Assembly (NCBI GenBank): GCA_038848185.1
Contig: JAWCNV010000009.1
Coordinates: 1-64,000 of the forward strand
Direction: 5' to 3'
DNA length: 64,000 nt
Source: JAAOZP01 sp038848185
Lineage (GTDB): Archaea; Thermoproteota; EX4484-205; JAAOZP01
The notes under the pieces were generated by a model that saw nothing but the letters and a program-made list of their open reading frames with translations, searched no databases and was not told where the DNA came from. Numbering within the stretch: the first letter of the stretch is position 1; every line of letters starts with the position of its first letter. The translations under genes were made by a program, and so were the position numbers. This document shows positions 40,487-49,233 of the stretch, in pieces.

Positions 40487-41032
40487 TTGGAGCCTATTCA
40501 TAGGATAGATTCACTAGGGTTATGCTTTGCACTACTATCAGTCGACTGTCTACCTGAGGAATGGGTTACAGTAGCGATGGAGGCAAAGAGAAATAGGCGG
40601 GTCTTCATCCAGTTTTTAAACCCAAGCTGCCTAGTAAGCGAATTAATACCTTTCCTAGTTTATAATGTTCACCAAGCCTTCAAATATGGGTATAACTTTC
40701 TTAGAGGCTTCGAACAGGAGCTTCTCATAGCACTCTACGGTAGGAGGAGCTTCCAAGAGGCTTCATCTATAATAGGAGTATCTGTTTCGCAGAAGGCGAC
40801 AGTATTAGTAATCTCGGAAGAGATTGAGGAGCTTAAAGAGGCTGTGGATGCTTTGAAAGAAGGGTTTTCAAGGAAGGGTTGTCCCCTCAAGCCTTTTAGC
40901 GACGATAGGGAGTTGTTCAAATCTTTTTGGGAGGCTTTGTTTTCGAAGAATACTGGTGTTAAGACATTGGAACTAGATTATTCTCAGGTACTTAACCTTG
41001 TTAAAGAAAGGATAGCAACCGGCTATATTTAA
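40487..41032 (+). CDS. KEOPS complex Cgi121-like subunit
   Basis: A 181-residue protein resembling Cgi121, the KEOPS subunit that helps bind tRNA for t6A synthesis. The recognisable section is the helix pair FEQELLIALYGRRSFQEASSIIGVS (about 75-100), matching the Cgi121 pattern of a hydrophobic helix followed by G-x-R and an amphipathic helix. The C-terminus is extended. TTG start at 40487. No other KEOPS gene is in the window. Moderate certainty. Confidence 0.65.
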   Translation: MEPIHRIDSLGLCFALLSVDCLPEEWVTVAMEAKRNRRVFIQFLNPSCLVSELIPFLVYNVHQAFKYGYNFLRGFEQELLIALYGRRSFQEASSIIGVSVSQKATVLVISEEIEELKEAVDALKEGFSRKGCPLKPFSDDRELFKSFWEALFSKNTGVKTLELDYSQVLNLVKERIATGYI

Positions 41033-41108
41033 ACAGTTTTAAGCCTTCCGGTACCCCACCTGAGACCTAAAAAGATTAAAATACTGCTTTTACAATAAAA
41101 TAACAGCC

Positions 41109-41834
41109 TTGGCGGAGTCATCGATAGTAGTAGACGTTAAAGATGTTACTAAGGATTACGTTTTGAGAAGCGGTGTTGTAAAGGCTTTGAAAGGAATTAA
41201 TCTTTCGGTGAAAAGAGGAGAATACATATCTATAATGGGGCCCTCTGGAAGCGGGAAGACAACCCTCTTCAACATGATCGGGGGCTTAGACAGACCTACA
41301 AGCGGAAGTGTCCTAATAGATCAGATAGACTTGGCTAAGATGGGTGACCGTCAACTCGCATGGGTTAGAAGCAGAAAAATAGGCTATATTTTCCAAACAT
41401 TCAACCTGATACCTGTTCTCTCTGCACAGGACAATGTCGCGCTTCCAATGGTTTTCCTTGGTGTTAAGAAGGGTGAGCGGCTTAAGAAGGCGGCTGAGCT
41501 TCTAAGCACGGTTGGTCTAGGAGATAGACTTACGCATAAGCCCCAGGAGCTTTCAGGCGGACAGCAGCAAAGGGTTGCGATTGCAAGAGCACTTGCCAAT
41601 AATCCGTCCATAATACTTGCTGACGAGCCTACTGGAAACCTTGACCTCTCTACAGGTCTCTCAATAGTCCAGCTGCTCTACAGGCTTAAAATAGAGAGAG
41701 ACACTACTGTAATATGTGCCACTCATGACCTGAAGATGGTGGATGTTTCAGATAAATTAGCTTGGCTGAGAGACGGTGTTATAGAGAGGATTGAGGAGAG
41801 GACAACAGTAACCCTGACTGCTGGAGAAATATAG
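41109..41834 (+). CDS. ABC transporter ATP-binding protein (LolD/MacB-like), complete motifs
   Basis: A 241-residue ATPase with Walker A GPSGSGKTT (about 39-47), Q-loop FQTFNLIP (about 92), signature LSGGQQQR (about 140), Walker B IILADEPTGNLD (about 163-174) and switch His in CATHD (about 198). This is the class that pairs with MacB/FtsX-type permeases, but no permease lies beside it. TTG start at 41109 (TTGGCGGAG). All catalytic residues are intact, in contrast to the 4.6-kb homologue. Confidence 0.93.
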   Translation: MAESSIVVDVKDVTKDYVLRSGVVKALKGINLSVKRGEYISIMGPSGSGKTTLFNMIGGLDRPTSGSVLIDQIDLAKMGDRQLAWVRSRKIGYIFQTFNLIPVLSAQDNVALPMVFLGVKKGERLKKAAELLSTVGLGDRLTHKPQELSGGQQQRVAIARALANNPSIILADEPTGNLDLSTGLSIVQLLYRLKIERDTTVICATHDLKMVDVSDKLAWLRDGVIERIEERTTVTLTAGEI

Positions 41835-41921
41835 GCAATAAAGCTATTTATTTGGCTTATTATCCTTTTTATATTGGAGATATGTTTTTATACTGCTTTT
41901 CAAAACCCCATCCGACCCAAT

Positions 41922-42023
41922 ATGAGCGAGGATTCTGAAGAGGAAGAGGAATGGGAGGAAGAAGAGGAAGACTGGGAAGAGGAAGAAGACTGGGAAGAAG
42001 AGGAATTAGAAGAAGAGTGGTAG
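41922..42023 (+). CDS. Tiny acidic Glu/Trp-repeat protein, 33 residues
   Basis: ATG at 41922 to TAG at 42021-42023. The product is MSEDS followed by Glu runs punctuated by Trp: about 70 percent Glu/Asp with five Trp spaced 5-9 residues apart (units like EEEEEDW). TATA-like TTTTTATA (41885-41892) gives a start about 25-30 bases later, so the mRNA would be almost leaderless. ABCE1 begins 60 bases downstream. No family recognised; a low-complexity acidic peptide that binds a basic or ribosomal partner is a guess. Confidence 0.55.
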   Translation: MSEDSEEEEEWEEEEEDWEEEEDWEEEELEEEW

Positions 42024-42082
42024 ACACAAAAGGGTTTTTTCTCCCATATTTTTTAAAATCCTTTTTCAGGAGCTGATACAGA

Positions 42083-43861
42083 CTGGTTAGAGTAGCGGTA
42101 GTGGATAAGGATTCCTGCAAGCCGACTAAGTGCGGCAAACCATGCAGGAAGTATTGCCCAATAGTGAGGATAGGTCAGGAAGCCATATATTTTGCTGAAG
42201 GTGAAACCCCGCCTACAATAAACGAGTACTTGTGTAGTGGCTGCTGCATATGTGTTAAGAAATGCCCCTTTAACGCAATATCGGTTGTAAATCTCCCCGA
42301 TGAGCTTGAGAAAAAGGTTTTTCACAGGTATGGGGTTAATGCCTTCAAGCTCTACGGTTTTCCATCGCTCTCGCCAGGTGCAGTCACAGGGATACTTGGG
42401 GAAAACGGAATCGGTAAATCAACAGTTCTAAAGATAATAGGTGGCTTGATTAAGCCGAATCTCGGCAGGGTTGAAGAAGAGGTTAGTGTTGACGAGGTTT
42501 TAACATCTTTAAGAGGAAACGTTTCATTCAGCTTGGTTGAAAAGATTTTCAAGAATAAGGCTAAATGCGTCTACAAGCCACAGTATCTCGATGAGATCCC
42601 TAAGCTTATTGGAGATAAGAAGGTTAGGGAAGTTCTTGAGAAGGTGGATGAGCGAGGTGTCTTTAAAGAGACTATTGAAAAACTGGATCTCGACAATTTC
42701 TTAGAGAACAAGGTTAACTCTTTAAGCGGAGGAGAATTGCAGAGGCTAGCTATTGCCGCAGCCTTCATGAGGAGAGGGGATGTATACTTGTTCGACGAGC
42801 CATCCAGCTTCCTCGATGTGAGGCAGCGTCTTAAAGTGGCTGACCTAATAACCTCTCTCAAGGAGGATAATAAGATAGTTGCAGTTGTGGAGCATGATCT
42901 TACCCTTCTCGACTACTTGGCTGACTACGTGGTGATAATGTATGGTCAACCCTCAGTATACGGCATTGTTTCGCAAGTACTCTCCGCCCGCGTCGGAATA
43001 AACTCCTACTTAGATGGTTACATAAGGCAGGAGAACATTCGCTTCAGGAAGGATGAGATAAAGTTCCATGCTCATACCCCGGTGGAAGAGGCTTTCAACA
43101 TGAAAATGTTCGAATGGCCTTCAATAGAGGTTTCGCTAGGAGGCTTCAGCCTGAAGGCTGAGGGAGGCTCCATAGGCGTTGGAGAAGTCATAGGCATAGC
43201 TGGCCCAAACGGAATAGGTAAGACAACGATGCTGAAGGAGCTTCTGAAATATTTCACTGGGAACCAGTCCGTGTCTGAGGAATATCTGGTTAGAAAAATA
43301 GGCTACAAGCCGCAATATGTTTCTGGCCTGTTTACCGGGGTTGTAGGAGACCTGTTGAAGGAGGCCTACGGGGGCGATATACCTGAGATGCTTGAAAGCG
43401 AGTTGATAAAGCCTCTTAAGCTGGATAGACTTTCAGACAGGTTTGCTGAGACACTTAGCGGGGGCGAGCTTCAGGCTTTTGCGATAGCAGTAGCTCTGCT
43501 TAGAGACTCACCAATATATTTTATCGACGAGCCGTGCGCCTACCTCGATGTGGAGCAGAGGCTTGTAGTAATACGCGCGATCCGCCACACAGTTATGTCT
43601 AAGAAGGCTTCAGCATTCGTGGTTGAACACGATATTGCTGCACTAGACTTCTTCTCAGACAGGATTATACTGGTCCAGGGTGAGCCAAGTATAAGGGGGT
43701 ATGCTTCCACACCTATGCGGGTTGTTGAAGGAATGAACCGCCTCCTAAGCTATCTTGATGTGACTCTTAGAAGGGAGCCTGAAAACCTTCGTCCAAGAAT
43801 AAACAAGAAGGGTTCTAAGACCGATAGGCTTCAGAGGGCTCAAAGCAAGTATTATTATTAG
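42083..43861 (+). CDS. Ribosome recycling ATPase ABCE1/RLI
   Basis: Splits terminated ribosomes using ATP. About 592 residues: N-terminal [4Fe-4S] domain (CKPTKCGKPCRKYCP and CSGCCICVKKCPF), then two ATPase domains with Walker A GENGIGKST and GPNGIGKTT, signatures LSGGELQ (twice), Walker B DEPSSFLD and DEPCAYLD, and Arg/hinge motifs. The family begins VRVAVVDKD; here those residues precede the GTG at 42101 and the only in-frame candidate that includes them is CTG at 42083, with AGGAG 10 bases upstream. I therefore extend the start; if CTG is not used, it is 42101. Confidence 0.95.
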   Translation: MVRVAVVDKDSCKPTKCGKPCRKYCPIVRIGQEAIYFAEGETPPTINEYLCSGCCICVKKCPFNAISVVNLPDELEKKVFHRYGVNAFKLYGFPSLSPGAVTGILGENGIGKSTVLKIIGGLIKPNLGRVEEEVSVDEVLTSLRGNVSFSLVEKIFKNKAKCVYKPQYLDEIPKLIGDKKVREVLEKVDERGVFKETIEKLDLDNFLENKVNSLSGGELQRLAIAAAFMRRGDVYLFDEPSSFLDVRQRLKVADLITSLKEDNKIVAVVEHDLTLLDYLADYVVIMYGQPSVYGIVSQVLSARVGINSYLDGYIRQENIRFRKDEIKFHAHTPVEEAFNMKMFEWPSIEVSLGGFSLKAEGGSIGVGEVIGIAGPNGIGKTTMLKELLKYFTGNQSVSEEYLVRKIGYKPQYVSGLFTGVVGDLLKEAYGGDIPEMLESELIKPLKLDRLSDRFAETLSGGELQAFAIAVALLRDSPIYFIDEPCAYLDVEQRLVVIRAIRHTVMSKKASAFVVEHDIAALDFFSDRIILVQGEPSIRGYASTPMRVVEGMNRLLSYLDVTLRREPENLRPRINKKGSKTDRLQRAQSKYYY

Positions 43862-43910
43862 AATACTGTGAGGGTTAAATTTTTAAACAGTGTTGATATC
43901 TGTTCTCCCA

Positions 43911-44600
43911 ATGATTCAGACACCGGTGATAATAGTAAACTACAAGACATACTTAGAGTCGATCGGCGTAAGCTGCTTAAATATTGCTAAGGCAGCGGAA
44001 CTAGTCCACAAGGATACTGGCGTACAGATAGTGGTAGCTCCTCCTGCGACAGAGATCTCAAGCATTTCCTCATCGGTTGAAATACCCGTGTTCGCCCAGC
44101 ATGCTGACCCTGTGGAGCCAGGTGCACACACAGGCTCAGTGACTGTTGAAATGGTTAAGGAGGCTGGTGCAGAAGGTCTATTGATCAACCACTCAGAGAA
44201 GAGGCTTATTCTAGCAGATATTGAGACACTGATAAACAAGGCTAGGGGAAACAATCTTGTAAGCGTGCTATGCACAAATACTCCTATGGTAACCGGTGCA
44301 GGTGCAGCCTTAGGCCCGGATTTCCTAGCTATAGAACCTCCTGAGCTAATAGGAACAGGCATACCTGTCTCAAAGGCTAAGCCGGAAGTTGTTCTAGACT
44401 CAGTGAACATTGTTGGCAAGGTTAACCCGCAGGTTAAGGTGATATGTGGAGCAGGCATAACGACTGGCGAGGATGTTTACGCTGCACTTAAACTCGGTAC
44501 AGTGGGAGTTCTTTTAGCAAGCGGAGTAGTTAAGGCAAAGGATCCTAAGAAGGTTCTTCAAGAAATGGCTGAGGCATGCTTAAAACTCGAGAAAAAATAA
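43911..44600 (+). CDS. tpiA: Triosephosphate isomerase, archaeal type
   Basis: Interconverts glyceraldehyde-3-phosphate and dihydroxyacetone phosphate. About 229 residues, the short tetrameric archaeal form. Motifs are VNYKTY (start), AQHADP, INHSEKR with catalytic His (about 94), AIEPPELIGTG with catalytic Glu (about 143) and the phosphate loop GAGITTGED. Start ATG 43911 (MIQTPVIIVNYKTY) fits the family; an ATG at 43890 is upstream. Confidence 0.95.
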   Translation: MIQTPVIIVNYKTYLESIGVSCLNIAKAAELVHKDTGVQIVVAPPATEISSISSSVEIPVFAQHADPVEPGAHTGSVTVEMVKEAGAEGLLINHSEKRLILADIETLINKARGNNLVSVLCTNTPMVTGAGAALGPDFLAIEPPELIGTGIPVSKAKPEVVLDSVNIVGKVNPQVKVICGAGITTGEDVYAALKLGTVGVLLASGVVKAKDPKKVLQEMAEACLKLEKK

Positions 44601-44632
44601 CTCAAGGTTTATTATAGGTTTTCAATTGTTAG

Positions 44633-44729
44633 CGGGCCCGCTGGGATTTGAACCCAGGTTCTCCGGCTCCGCAGGCCTGCGCAAGGGCTAATCCTTTCGA
44701 CGCCTTTATCCTGGCTTGGCCACGGGCCC
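44633..44729 (-). tRNA. tRNA-Arg(GCG) with intron in anticodon stem
   Basis: Acceptor GGGCCCG/CGGGCCC, T-arm CTGGG-TTCAAAT-CCCAG, D-arm GCC/GGC, anticodon loop CTGCGGA (anticodon GCG). The 5' anticodon arm is interrupted: removing 21 bases after GTC yields TCGGC paired with GCCGG (one U-G pair). The intron is thus near position 28/29 to 29/30. The intron ends can pair (AAGG/CCTT). Discriminator G; no CCA. argS lies 38 bases upstream on the same strand. Confidence 0.85.
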
Positions 44730-44767
44730 ATTGAACAATCTGATTATAGGTTTAAAAGCCTTCTTAT

Positions 44768-46666
44768 TTAAACTTCTTTGAGTTTCTCGATACCGGTTAT
44801 CTCGAAAACGTTTCCCATGGTTACTACGAACGCTTTTACAAGCGCCAGCCTGTCCATCTTAATATTGTTTTCCATTATCACTGGGCACTTCTCGTAGAAA
44901 CTGTTGAACATGTCCGCGAGATGACGCATGTATACGGCTATGATGTTTATCGCTAGGGTTTCGTTAACCTTGTTTAAAACCCATGAGAGCTTGCCTATCT
45001 GCTTAACTAGGTTCAGCTCCTCAGGAGTATTGAAAGCAACTTCGCGAATACTGTTTAAGTTGACGCCCGCCTTCTCAAGTATTCTGCAGGCTCTTGCATA
45101 AGTATATTGTATGTATGGGGCAGTATCTCCATCCAGCCTGATAGCGTCATTTACGTCGAACACTATTATGTTATTTTTATCCGTCTTAAACAGGGAATAT
45201 CTTACTGACGAGGCACTTAAACACATGCTCACGTTTCTCAACCATTCCTCGTCTCTAGAGGGGTTTCTAATCGCAGTCTCCCTGAAAACCTTTTGAAACA
45301 CTATCTTAAGCAGGTCGTTAGCGTTGAAAACTATTCCTTTTCTTCCCGACATATGTACCATTCTCCTTTCTTTAAACTCTTCGACAGACGTTAACTCTCC
45401 AGCTGTTTCCCCGGATAATGCTACAACCTCGTAGAGATAAGGATAGTATTCTTTCTGAGACGGTGCTCCCAGCTTCTTAAGAGCATGCTTAACAACTTTC
45501 TGCGGGTATTCTTGCCTCTTATCGACAACCGTTATAGCTAAATCCGCTCCGGGAAAATCATACTCCTCTCCATCACCATGCGTTGTTAGAAGAGTCTTTC
45601 CATTAGGCTGTTCAACCCATTTTTTAACTTTAAACTTCTTAGGTGTTAAACCGAGCTTCCAAGCTGCGTAGGCAATATCCTTCCCCACATAGGTTGCTGT
45701 GTCATCCGACCTTACGAGAACCTCGTCTGGTGCTTTAAGCCTGCTGAACTCTTCTATGTCCCTGAGTCTTATCATTAAGCAACCCCTATTCTCACCCTCC
45801 TTCTCATGATAGACTTCGCCTCTTGCTTTCAACTCGCTAATAGTCCATTCGAATATTCCAGACCTCAAAATATCTGTCTCCCAGTTGAGCAGATCATAGT
45901 ATATTCCGAATCTCCAAGCTGTTTCAAGCTGACATTCAACAACCTTTTCGGAAAAACCTCTGGCGAAATCAGCTATTTCGTTACCTCCCTCTTCTATCTT
46001 CCTTATTATCTCACTCCTCAACCTCCTAAGATTCTCATCCACGTTTATCTTTTCACTATATTCCGCATACACCTTACCGCTGTACTCGTCGAAACTAAGA
46101 CCCTGAGGAGGCTGCATGGGGGTCTTCATGAAATAGTGTGCTAGGATATTTTCTGCCACTTGAGAGCCACTATCGTCAATATAATTCACAACCACAACAT
46201 CATGACCTAGGAACCGGAAGAACCGGGACAGGATGTCTCCGATAACAGCATTCCTTAAGGTTCCTATGTGCAACGCCTTATTAGGATTAGAATTGGTGTG
46301 TTCAATAAGGATTCTCTTTCTCACGGTAGGAATCTTCCCGTAGTCTTCTCCCTTGGAAAGCACCTCGTTTATTATCGCTACAGAATATTTCGCAGGATCC
46401 ATATGGAAATTTATGAAACCGTTCACATTACTTACATGGTCAACAACCTCTAGTTTTCCAACTTCTATTTCTTTTATTATTTCCTCAGCTATTTCCGACG
46501 GTTTTTTACGTAGTTTTTTAGCTAAATCAAAAGCAACAGGCGTCGCAACATCCCCGAGTTCCGGGGTGGGCGGCTCCTCAACCTTTACCTCCACATAGCC
46601 ACCTAGCTTGCTAAGAACCTCTCCCATCTGGATCCGTATCTTTTCAGCCTCCTCTAGAAACCCCAT
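44768..46666 (-). CDS. argS: Arginyl-tRNA synthetase
   Basis: Class Ia synthetase of 632 residues. An N-terminal add-1 domain (about 1-115) precedes the catalytic core with ALHIGTLRNAVIGD (HIGH motif, about 133-146), an SPQ-like region and HMSGRKG (KMSKS equivalent, about 437), then the DALR anticodon-binding domain at the C-terminus (about 510-632). Start ATG at 46664-46666. Immediately followed by a tRNA-Arg gene, an arrangement that may give cotranscription of enzyme and substrate. Confidence 0.96.
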   Translation of the reverse strand: MGFLEEAEKIRIQMGEVLSKLGGYVEVKVEEPPTPELGDVATPVAFDLAKKLRKKPSEIAEEIIKEIEVGKLEVVDHVSNVNGFINFHMDPAKYSVAIINEVLSKGEDYGKIPTVRKRILIEHTNSNPNKALHIGTLRNAVIGDILSRFFRFLGHDVVVVNYIDDSGSQVAENILAHYFMKTPMQPPQGLSFDEYSGKVYAEYSEKINVDENLRRLRSEIIRKIEEGGNEIADFARGFSEKVVECQLETAWRFGIYYDLLNWETDILRSGIFEWTISELKARGEVYHEKEGENRGCLMIRLRDIEEFSRLKAPDEVLVRSDDTATYVGKDIAYAAWKLGLTPKKFKVKKWVEQPNGKTLLTTHGDGEEYDFPGADLAITVVDKRQEYPQKVVKHALKKLGAPSQKEYYPYLYEVVALSGETAGELTSVEEFKERRMVHMSGRKGIVFNANDLLKIVFQKVFRETAIRNPSRDEEWLRNVSMCLSASSVRYSLFKTDKNNIIVFDVNDAIRLDGDTAPYIQYTYARACRILEKAGVNLNSIREVAFNTPEELNLVKQIGKLSWVLNKVNETLAINIIAVYMRHLADMFNSFYEKCPVIMENNIKMDRLALVKAFVVTMGNVFEITGIEKLKEV

Positions 46667-46759
46667 TCTAATATTTGTGACACAGAAGGTTGAGTTAATA
46701 AGGATTAAAACCCAATGGGCTTAGAAAAAGATCTAGCCAGAAGTGTGAAGACTACTTGC

Positions 46760-47281
46760 CTACTTCAGCCTCTCGTATAGTTTCCACTTTGAAGCGAGTC
46801 TTTCAAAATCCTTGCCGAAAACCTTCTTTAAATAAGGCATGTAGAACTCTATCTCCGCTTTATCCATGTACTGGAACTGGTATTCACCCTCGTAAGGAGA
46901 AGGATCGCCAACCCTAGTTATGAACTCTATATGCATGAATGGTTCTCCCTTCCTAATCACCACCGGCTCCCTCTCATTATTCAGATTAACGATTTCAAGC
47001 GCGAGTCTTCCAATGAACCCGCTGTGAACCTTGGCTGCGTTCAGGAAAGAGAGGCCAGCTCTACCATAGCGGCTCTTGGCAGTAAGGTGTGCAACTATGT
47101 CTGTAGGGGTGAAAACAATCTCATTAGATATCACGTTCTTATGCTCAAGATATTGCAGCTTAACATCCTCCATCACCGTGAGAACATAGCCGTCTCCATC
47201 CAAATACTTCTCGTCGAACGGGTGTATTAAAGGGGTCTTTCGCATCATCTTTAACAATTCGCTCTTTCCCAGTATGCTCAT
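46760..47281 (-). CDS. dCTP deaminase/dUTPase-family protein
   Basis: A 173-residue trimeric dUTPase-fold protein. Visible elements are AKSRYGRAGL (about 89-98), NAAKVHSGFIGRLALEIVN (about 102-120) with the catalytic-type Glu, and MHIEFITRV near 146. Conservation is looser than in standard Dcd, with no clear HTSRS-type motif, so deaminase versus diphosphatase activity is open. It ends 24 bases before the PfkB start region on the same strand. Confidence 0.75.
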   Translation of the reverse strand: MSILGKSELLKMMRKTPLIHPFDEKYLDGDGYVLTVMEDVKLQYLEHKNVISNEIVFTPTDIVAHLTAKSRYGRAGLSFLNAAKVHSGFIGRLALEIVNLNNEREPVVIRKGEPFMHIEFITRVGDPSPYEGEYQFQYMDKAEIEFYMPYLKKVFGKDFERLASKWKLYERLK

Positions 47282-47304
47282 CGGCCCCTATATTCTAGGA
47301 GACG

Positions 47305-48201
47305 CTAATATAAAGTTTCAAAGATTTTCCTCAATAATTCAACCCTATGCTTAACATCATTAAGGGTAAAGTCGAAAATAGGCCCAGTTTTCTCAACCTT
47401 TATGCTTGCACAGGCTGAGGCGTATAATCCTGATTCTAGGAGGTCTCTGCTTTCAACATGCTTCGCGAGGAAAACTGCTGCGTAAACATCTCCCGCGCCA
47501 GTTGGGTCTAAGGTCCTTACTTCAAGAGCAGGGATGTAGAAGCACCTGTGCTTATCCATAACTATTGAACCGTGCTCGGAATTAGTTATTTCTACCACCA
47601 TTCCGGGATTTATGTCGAAAAGCTCTTTAACATCCCGGTTTAGAAAGAACATCTGCTCCTCAAAATTCATATGTACATAGTTGACACTCTTAAGAGCGTC
47701 CTCTGAGAGCATCCTCTTAACATTGTGAACATACCCGTCTTCCCCAACCTGTCTCACAAATCCCTGAGCGTCAATAGAAACCTTGCAACCGGCTTCAGCA
47801 AGCTCTTCGAGAATCCTGTAATCAACCTCGTTTAAGACAGGTGTTACGTGGACAGCATCAAATCCTGAAAACTGTTGAGAAGAATGGTATATCTTTCTAG
47901 CAGGTTCCCCGGAGCTCTTCTGCAGCCTCAAACTGTCCTCATAAAAATTCTCGAAAACAATGCTTCCTTCAAGCTCCTCGCGATGAATAGTTACCTTCAT
48001 TCTCCTGAGACGCTCCACCCACTCCGGATCCATATCAGACCCGTAGGCAGTGAAAAGGACTGTTTCAACACCGATCCTTGAAAGACTAGCTGAAGAATAA
48101 AATCCTCCACCACCAACGTAGCGGTAGACTCCTCTACGGCTCCTGTTCACATCTATCGTCAGGGCGCCTACCACACCTATCTTAAGAGGAACATTAGGCA
48201 T
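47305..48201 (-). CDS. PfkB-family carbohydrate/nucleoside kinase
   Basis: A 298-residue ribokinase-fold enzyme. N-terminal IGVVGALTIDVN and GGGGFYSSASLSRIG (about 30-45) match the substrate and lid regions; the C-terminal DPTGAGDVYAAVFLA (about 231-245) holds the anion hole and catalytic Asp. Substrate is unknown: it could be a sugar or nucleoside. The Dcd-family gene follows, suggesting a nucleotide salvage link, but that is weak. Confidence 0.85.
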   Translation of the reverse strand: MPNVPLKIGVVGALTIDVNRSRRGVYRYVGGGGFYSSASLSRIGVETVLFTAYGSDMDPEWVERLRRMKVTIHREELEGSIVFENFYEDSLRLQKSSGEPARKIYHSSQQFSGFDAVHVTPVLNEVDYRILEELAEAGCKVSIDAQGFVRQVGEDGYVHNVKRMLSEDALKSVNYVHMNFEEQMFFLNRDVKELFDINPGMVVEITNSEHGSIVMDKHRCFYIPALEVRTLDPTGAGDVYAAVFLAKHVESRDLLESGLYASACASIKVEKTGPIFDFTLNDVKHRVELLRKIFETLY

Positions 48202-48342
48202 GTTAATGCGTAAGATTAGGCATGTACTTCTATTTAATCACTATTCAACAGTACGAGTCGCGTAGACTAAAAACTTAAAACATGCCTACACCATTTCTTA
48301 TGGTTAAGCGTTTTTCACCATATGGCCCGGAATCAGGGTAAA

Positions 48343-48381
48343 GTGTATAAGGCAGTAGTTTTCCCCTGTTTCCGAGGCTGA
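48343..48381 (+). CDS. Possible 12-residue upstream ORF before porG
   Basis: GTG at 48343 to TGA at 48379-48381, whose last base is the first base of the porG ATG (TGATG). The product is MYKAVVFPCFRG. A weak AGGGT lies 3 bases before. Very short; the stop-start coupling is the main support. Confidence 0.25.
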   Translation: MYKAVVFPCFRG

Positions 48382-48956
48382 TGAGAATGGTTAAAGCCGG
48401 TAAGATTATTGAAATAAGGTGGCAGGGGAGAGGGGGGCAGGGTGTCGTCCTAGCCAACCAGCTACTGGGGACAGCGCTTTTCGAAGAGGGTAAAAACATA
48501 CAGACCTTCCCAGACTTCGGCCCTGAGAGAACCGGTGGCCCCGTGCGCGGCTATACACGCTTCTCTGAAGAACCTATAGAGGTGCACTCCTCAGTGTATG
48601 AGCCTGATATTCTTGCAGTAATAGACCCCTACTTCGTCGAGGATCCAAGCGTTTACGTCGGCCTTAAACCTGACGGTGTTGCAATAGTAAACTCGAGTAA
48701 AAACCCGTCAGACCTGCGGAAGAAGCTGGGGGTAAAGGTCGAAACTTTTGGCGTCGTAGATGCTGCGAAGATCTCAAAGGAGGTTTTTGGCAACTACGTC
48801 TTCAATACCCCTGTTCTAGGTGGCCTTGTCAGGCTGACAGGCATAGTGAAGCTTGAGACCCTTGAGAGACTGTTCGCAAGCAGGTTCCCAGGGAAAGTTG
48901 GAGAGCTAAACGTGAAAATGCTTAAGAGAGGATACGAGGAGGTGGCGACAGGTTGA
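48381..48956 (+). CDS. porG: 2-oxoacid:ferredoxin oxidoreductase gamma subunit
   Basis: A 191-residue subunit of the CoA-dependent ferredoxin reductase that oxidises pyruvate (or another 2-oxoacid) to acyl-CoA. Typical opening IIEIRWQGRGGQGVVLANQLL (about 9-29), FPDFGPERTGGPVRGYTR (about 44-61), and VFNTPVLGGLVRLTG near 140. First of porG-D-A-B; starts overlap at 4-base junctions. Substrate is inferred as pyruvate from the four-subunit order. Confidence 0.94.
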   Translation: MRMVKAGKIIEIRWQGRGGQGVVLANQLLGTALFEEGKNIQTFPDFGPERTGGPVRGYTRFSEEPIEVHSSVYEPDILAVIDPYFVEDPSVYVGLKPDGVAIVNSSKNPSDLRKKLGVKVETFGVVDAAKISKEVFGNYVFNTPVLGGLVRLTGIVKLETLERLFASRFPGKVGELNVKMLKRGYEEVATG

Positions 48957-49231
48957 GCACATCCGTAACATGGAGAGAAATAGACCTTGGCGGAAGCGTA
49001 GCCGGAGGAACCAGCGAGAAATACAAGACCGGGAACTGGAGAGTTGAAAAACCCGTAATAGACTACGAGAAATGCATAAAGTGCCTAATCTGCTGGCTCT
49101 ACTGCCCTGAGCCCGCCATACTGAGGACTGGCAATGAGGTAAAGATAGACTACGACTACTGCAAGGGCTGCGGCATATGTGCCGAGGAGTGTCCGAAGAA
49201 GGCGATAACCATGGTGCCGGAGGAGATTTAA
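48953..49231 (+). CDS. porD: 2-oxoacid:ferredoxin oxidoreductase delta subunit (2x[4Fe-4S])
   Basis: A 92-residue ferredoxin-like subunit. Two clusters are visible: CIKCLICWLYCPEP (about 41-54) and CKGCGICAEECPKKA (about 68-82). The TTG start overlaps the porG stop (TTGA). It relays electrons from the ThDP site to external ferredoxin. Confidence 0.95.
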   Translation: MSTSVTWREIDLGGSVAGGTSEKYKTGNWRVEKPVIDYEKCIKCLICWLYCPEPAILRTGNEVKIDYDYCKGCGICAEECPKKAITMVPEEI

Positions 49232-49233
49232 GA

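Noticed and set aside
41869..42138. Minus-strand ORF with Leu/Pro repeats
   Set aside because: The complement of the Glu/Trp repeat coding sequence; no promoter and overlapped by ABCE1.
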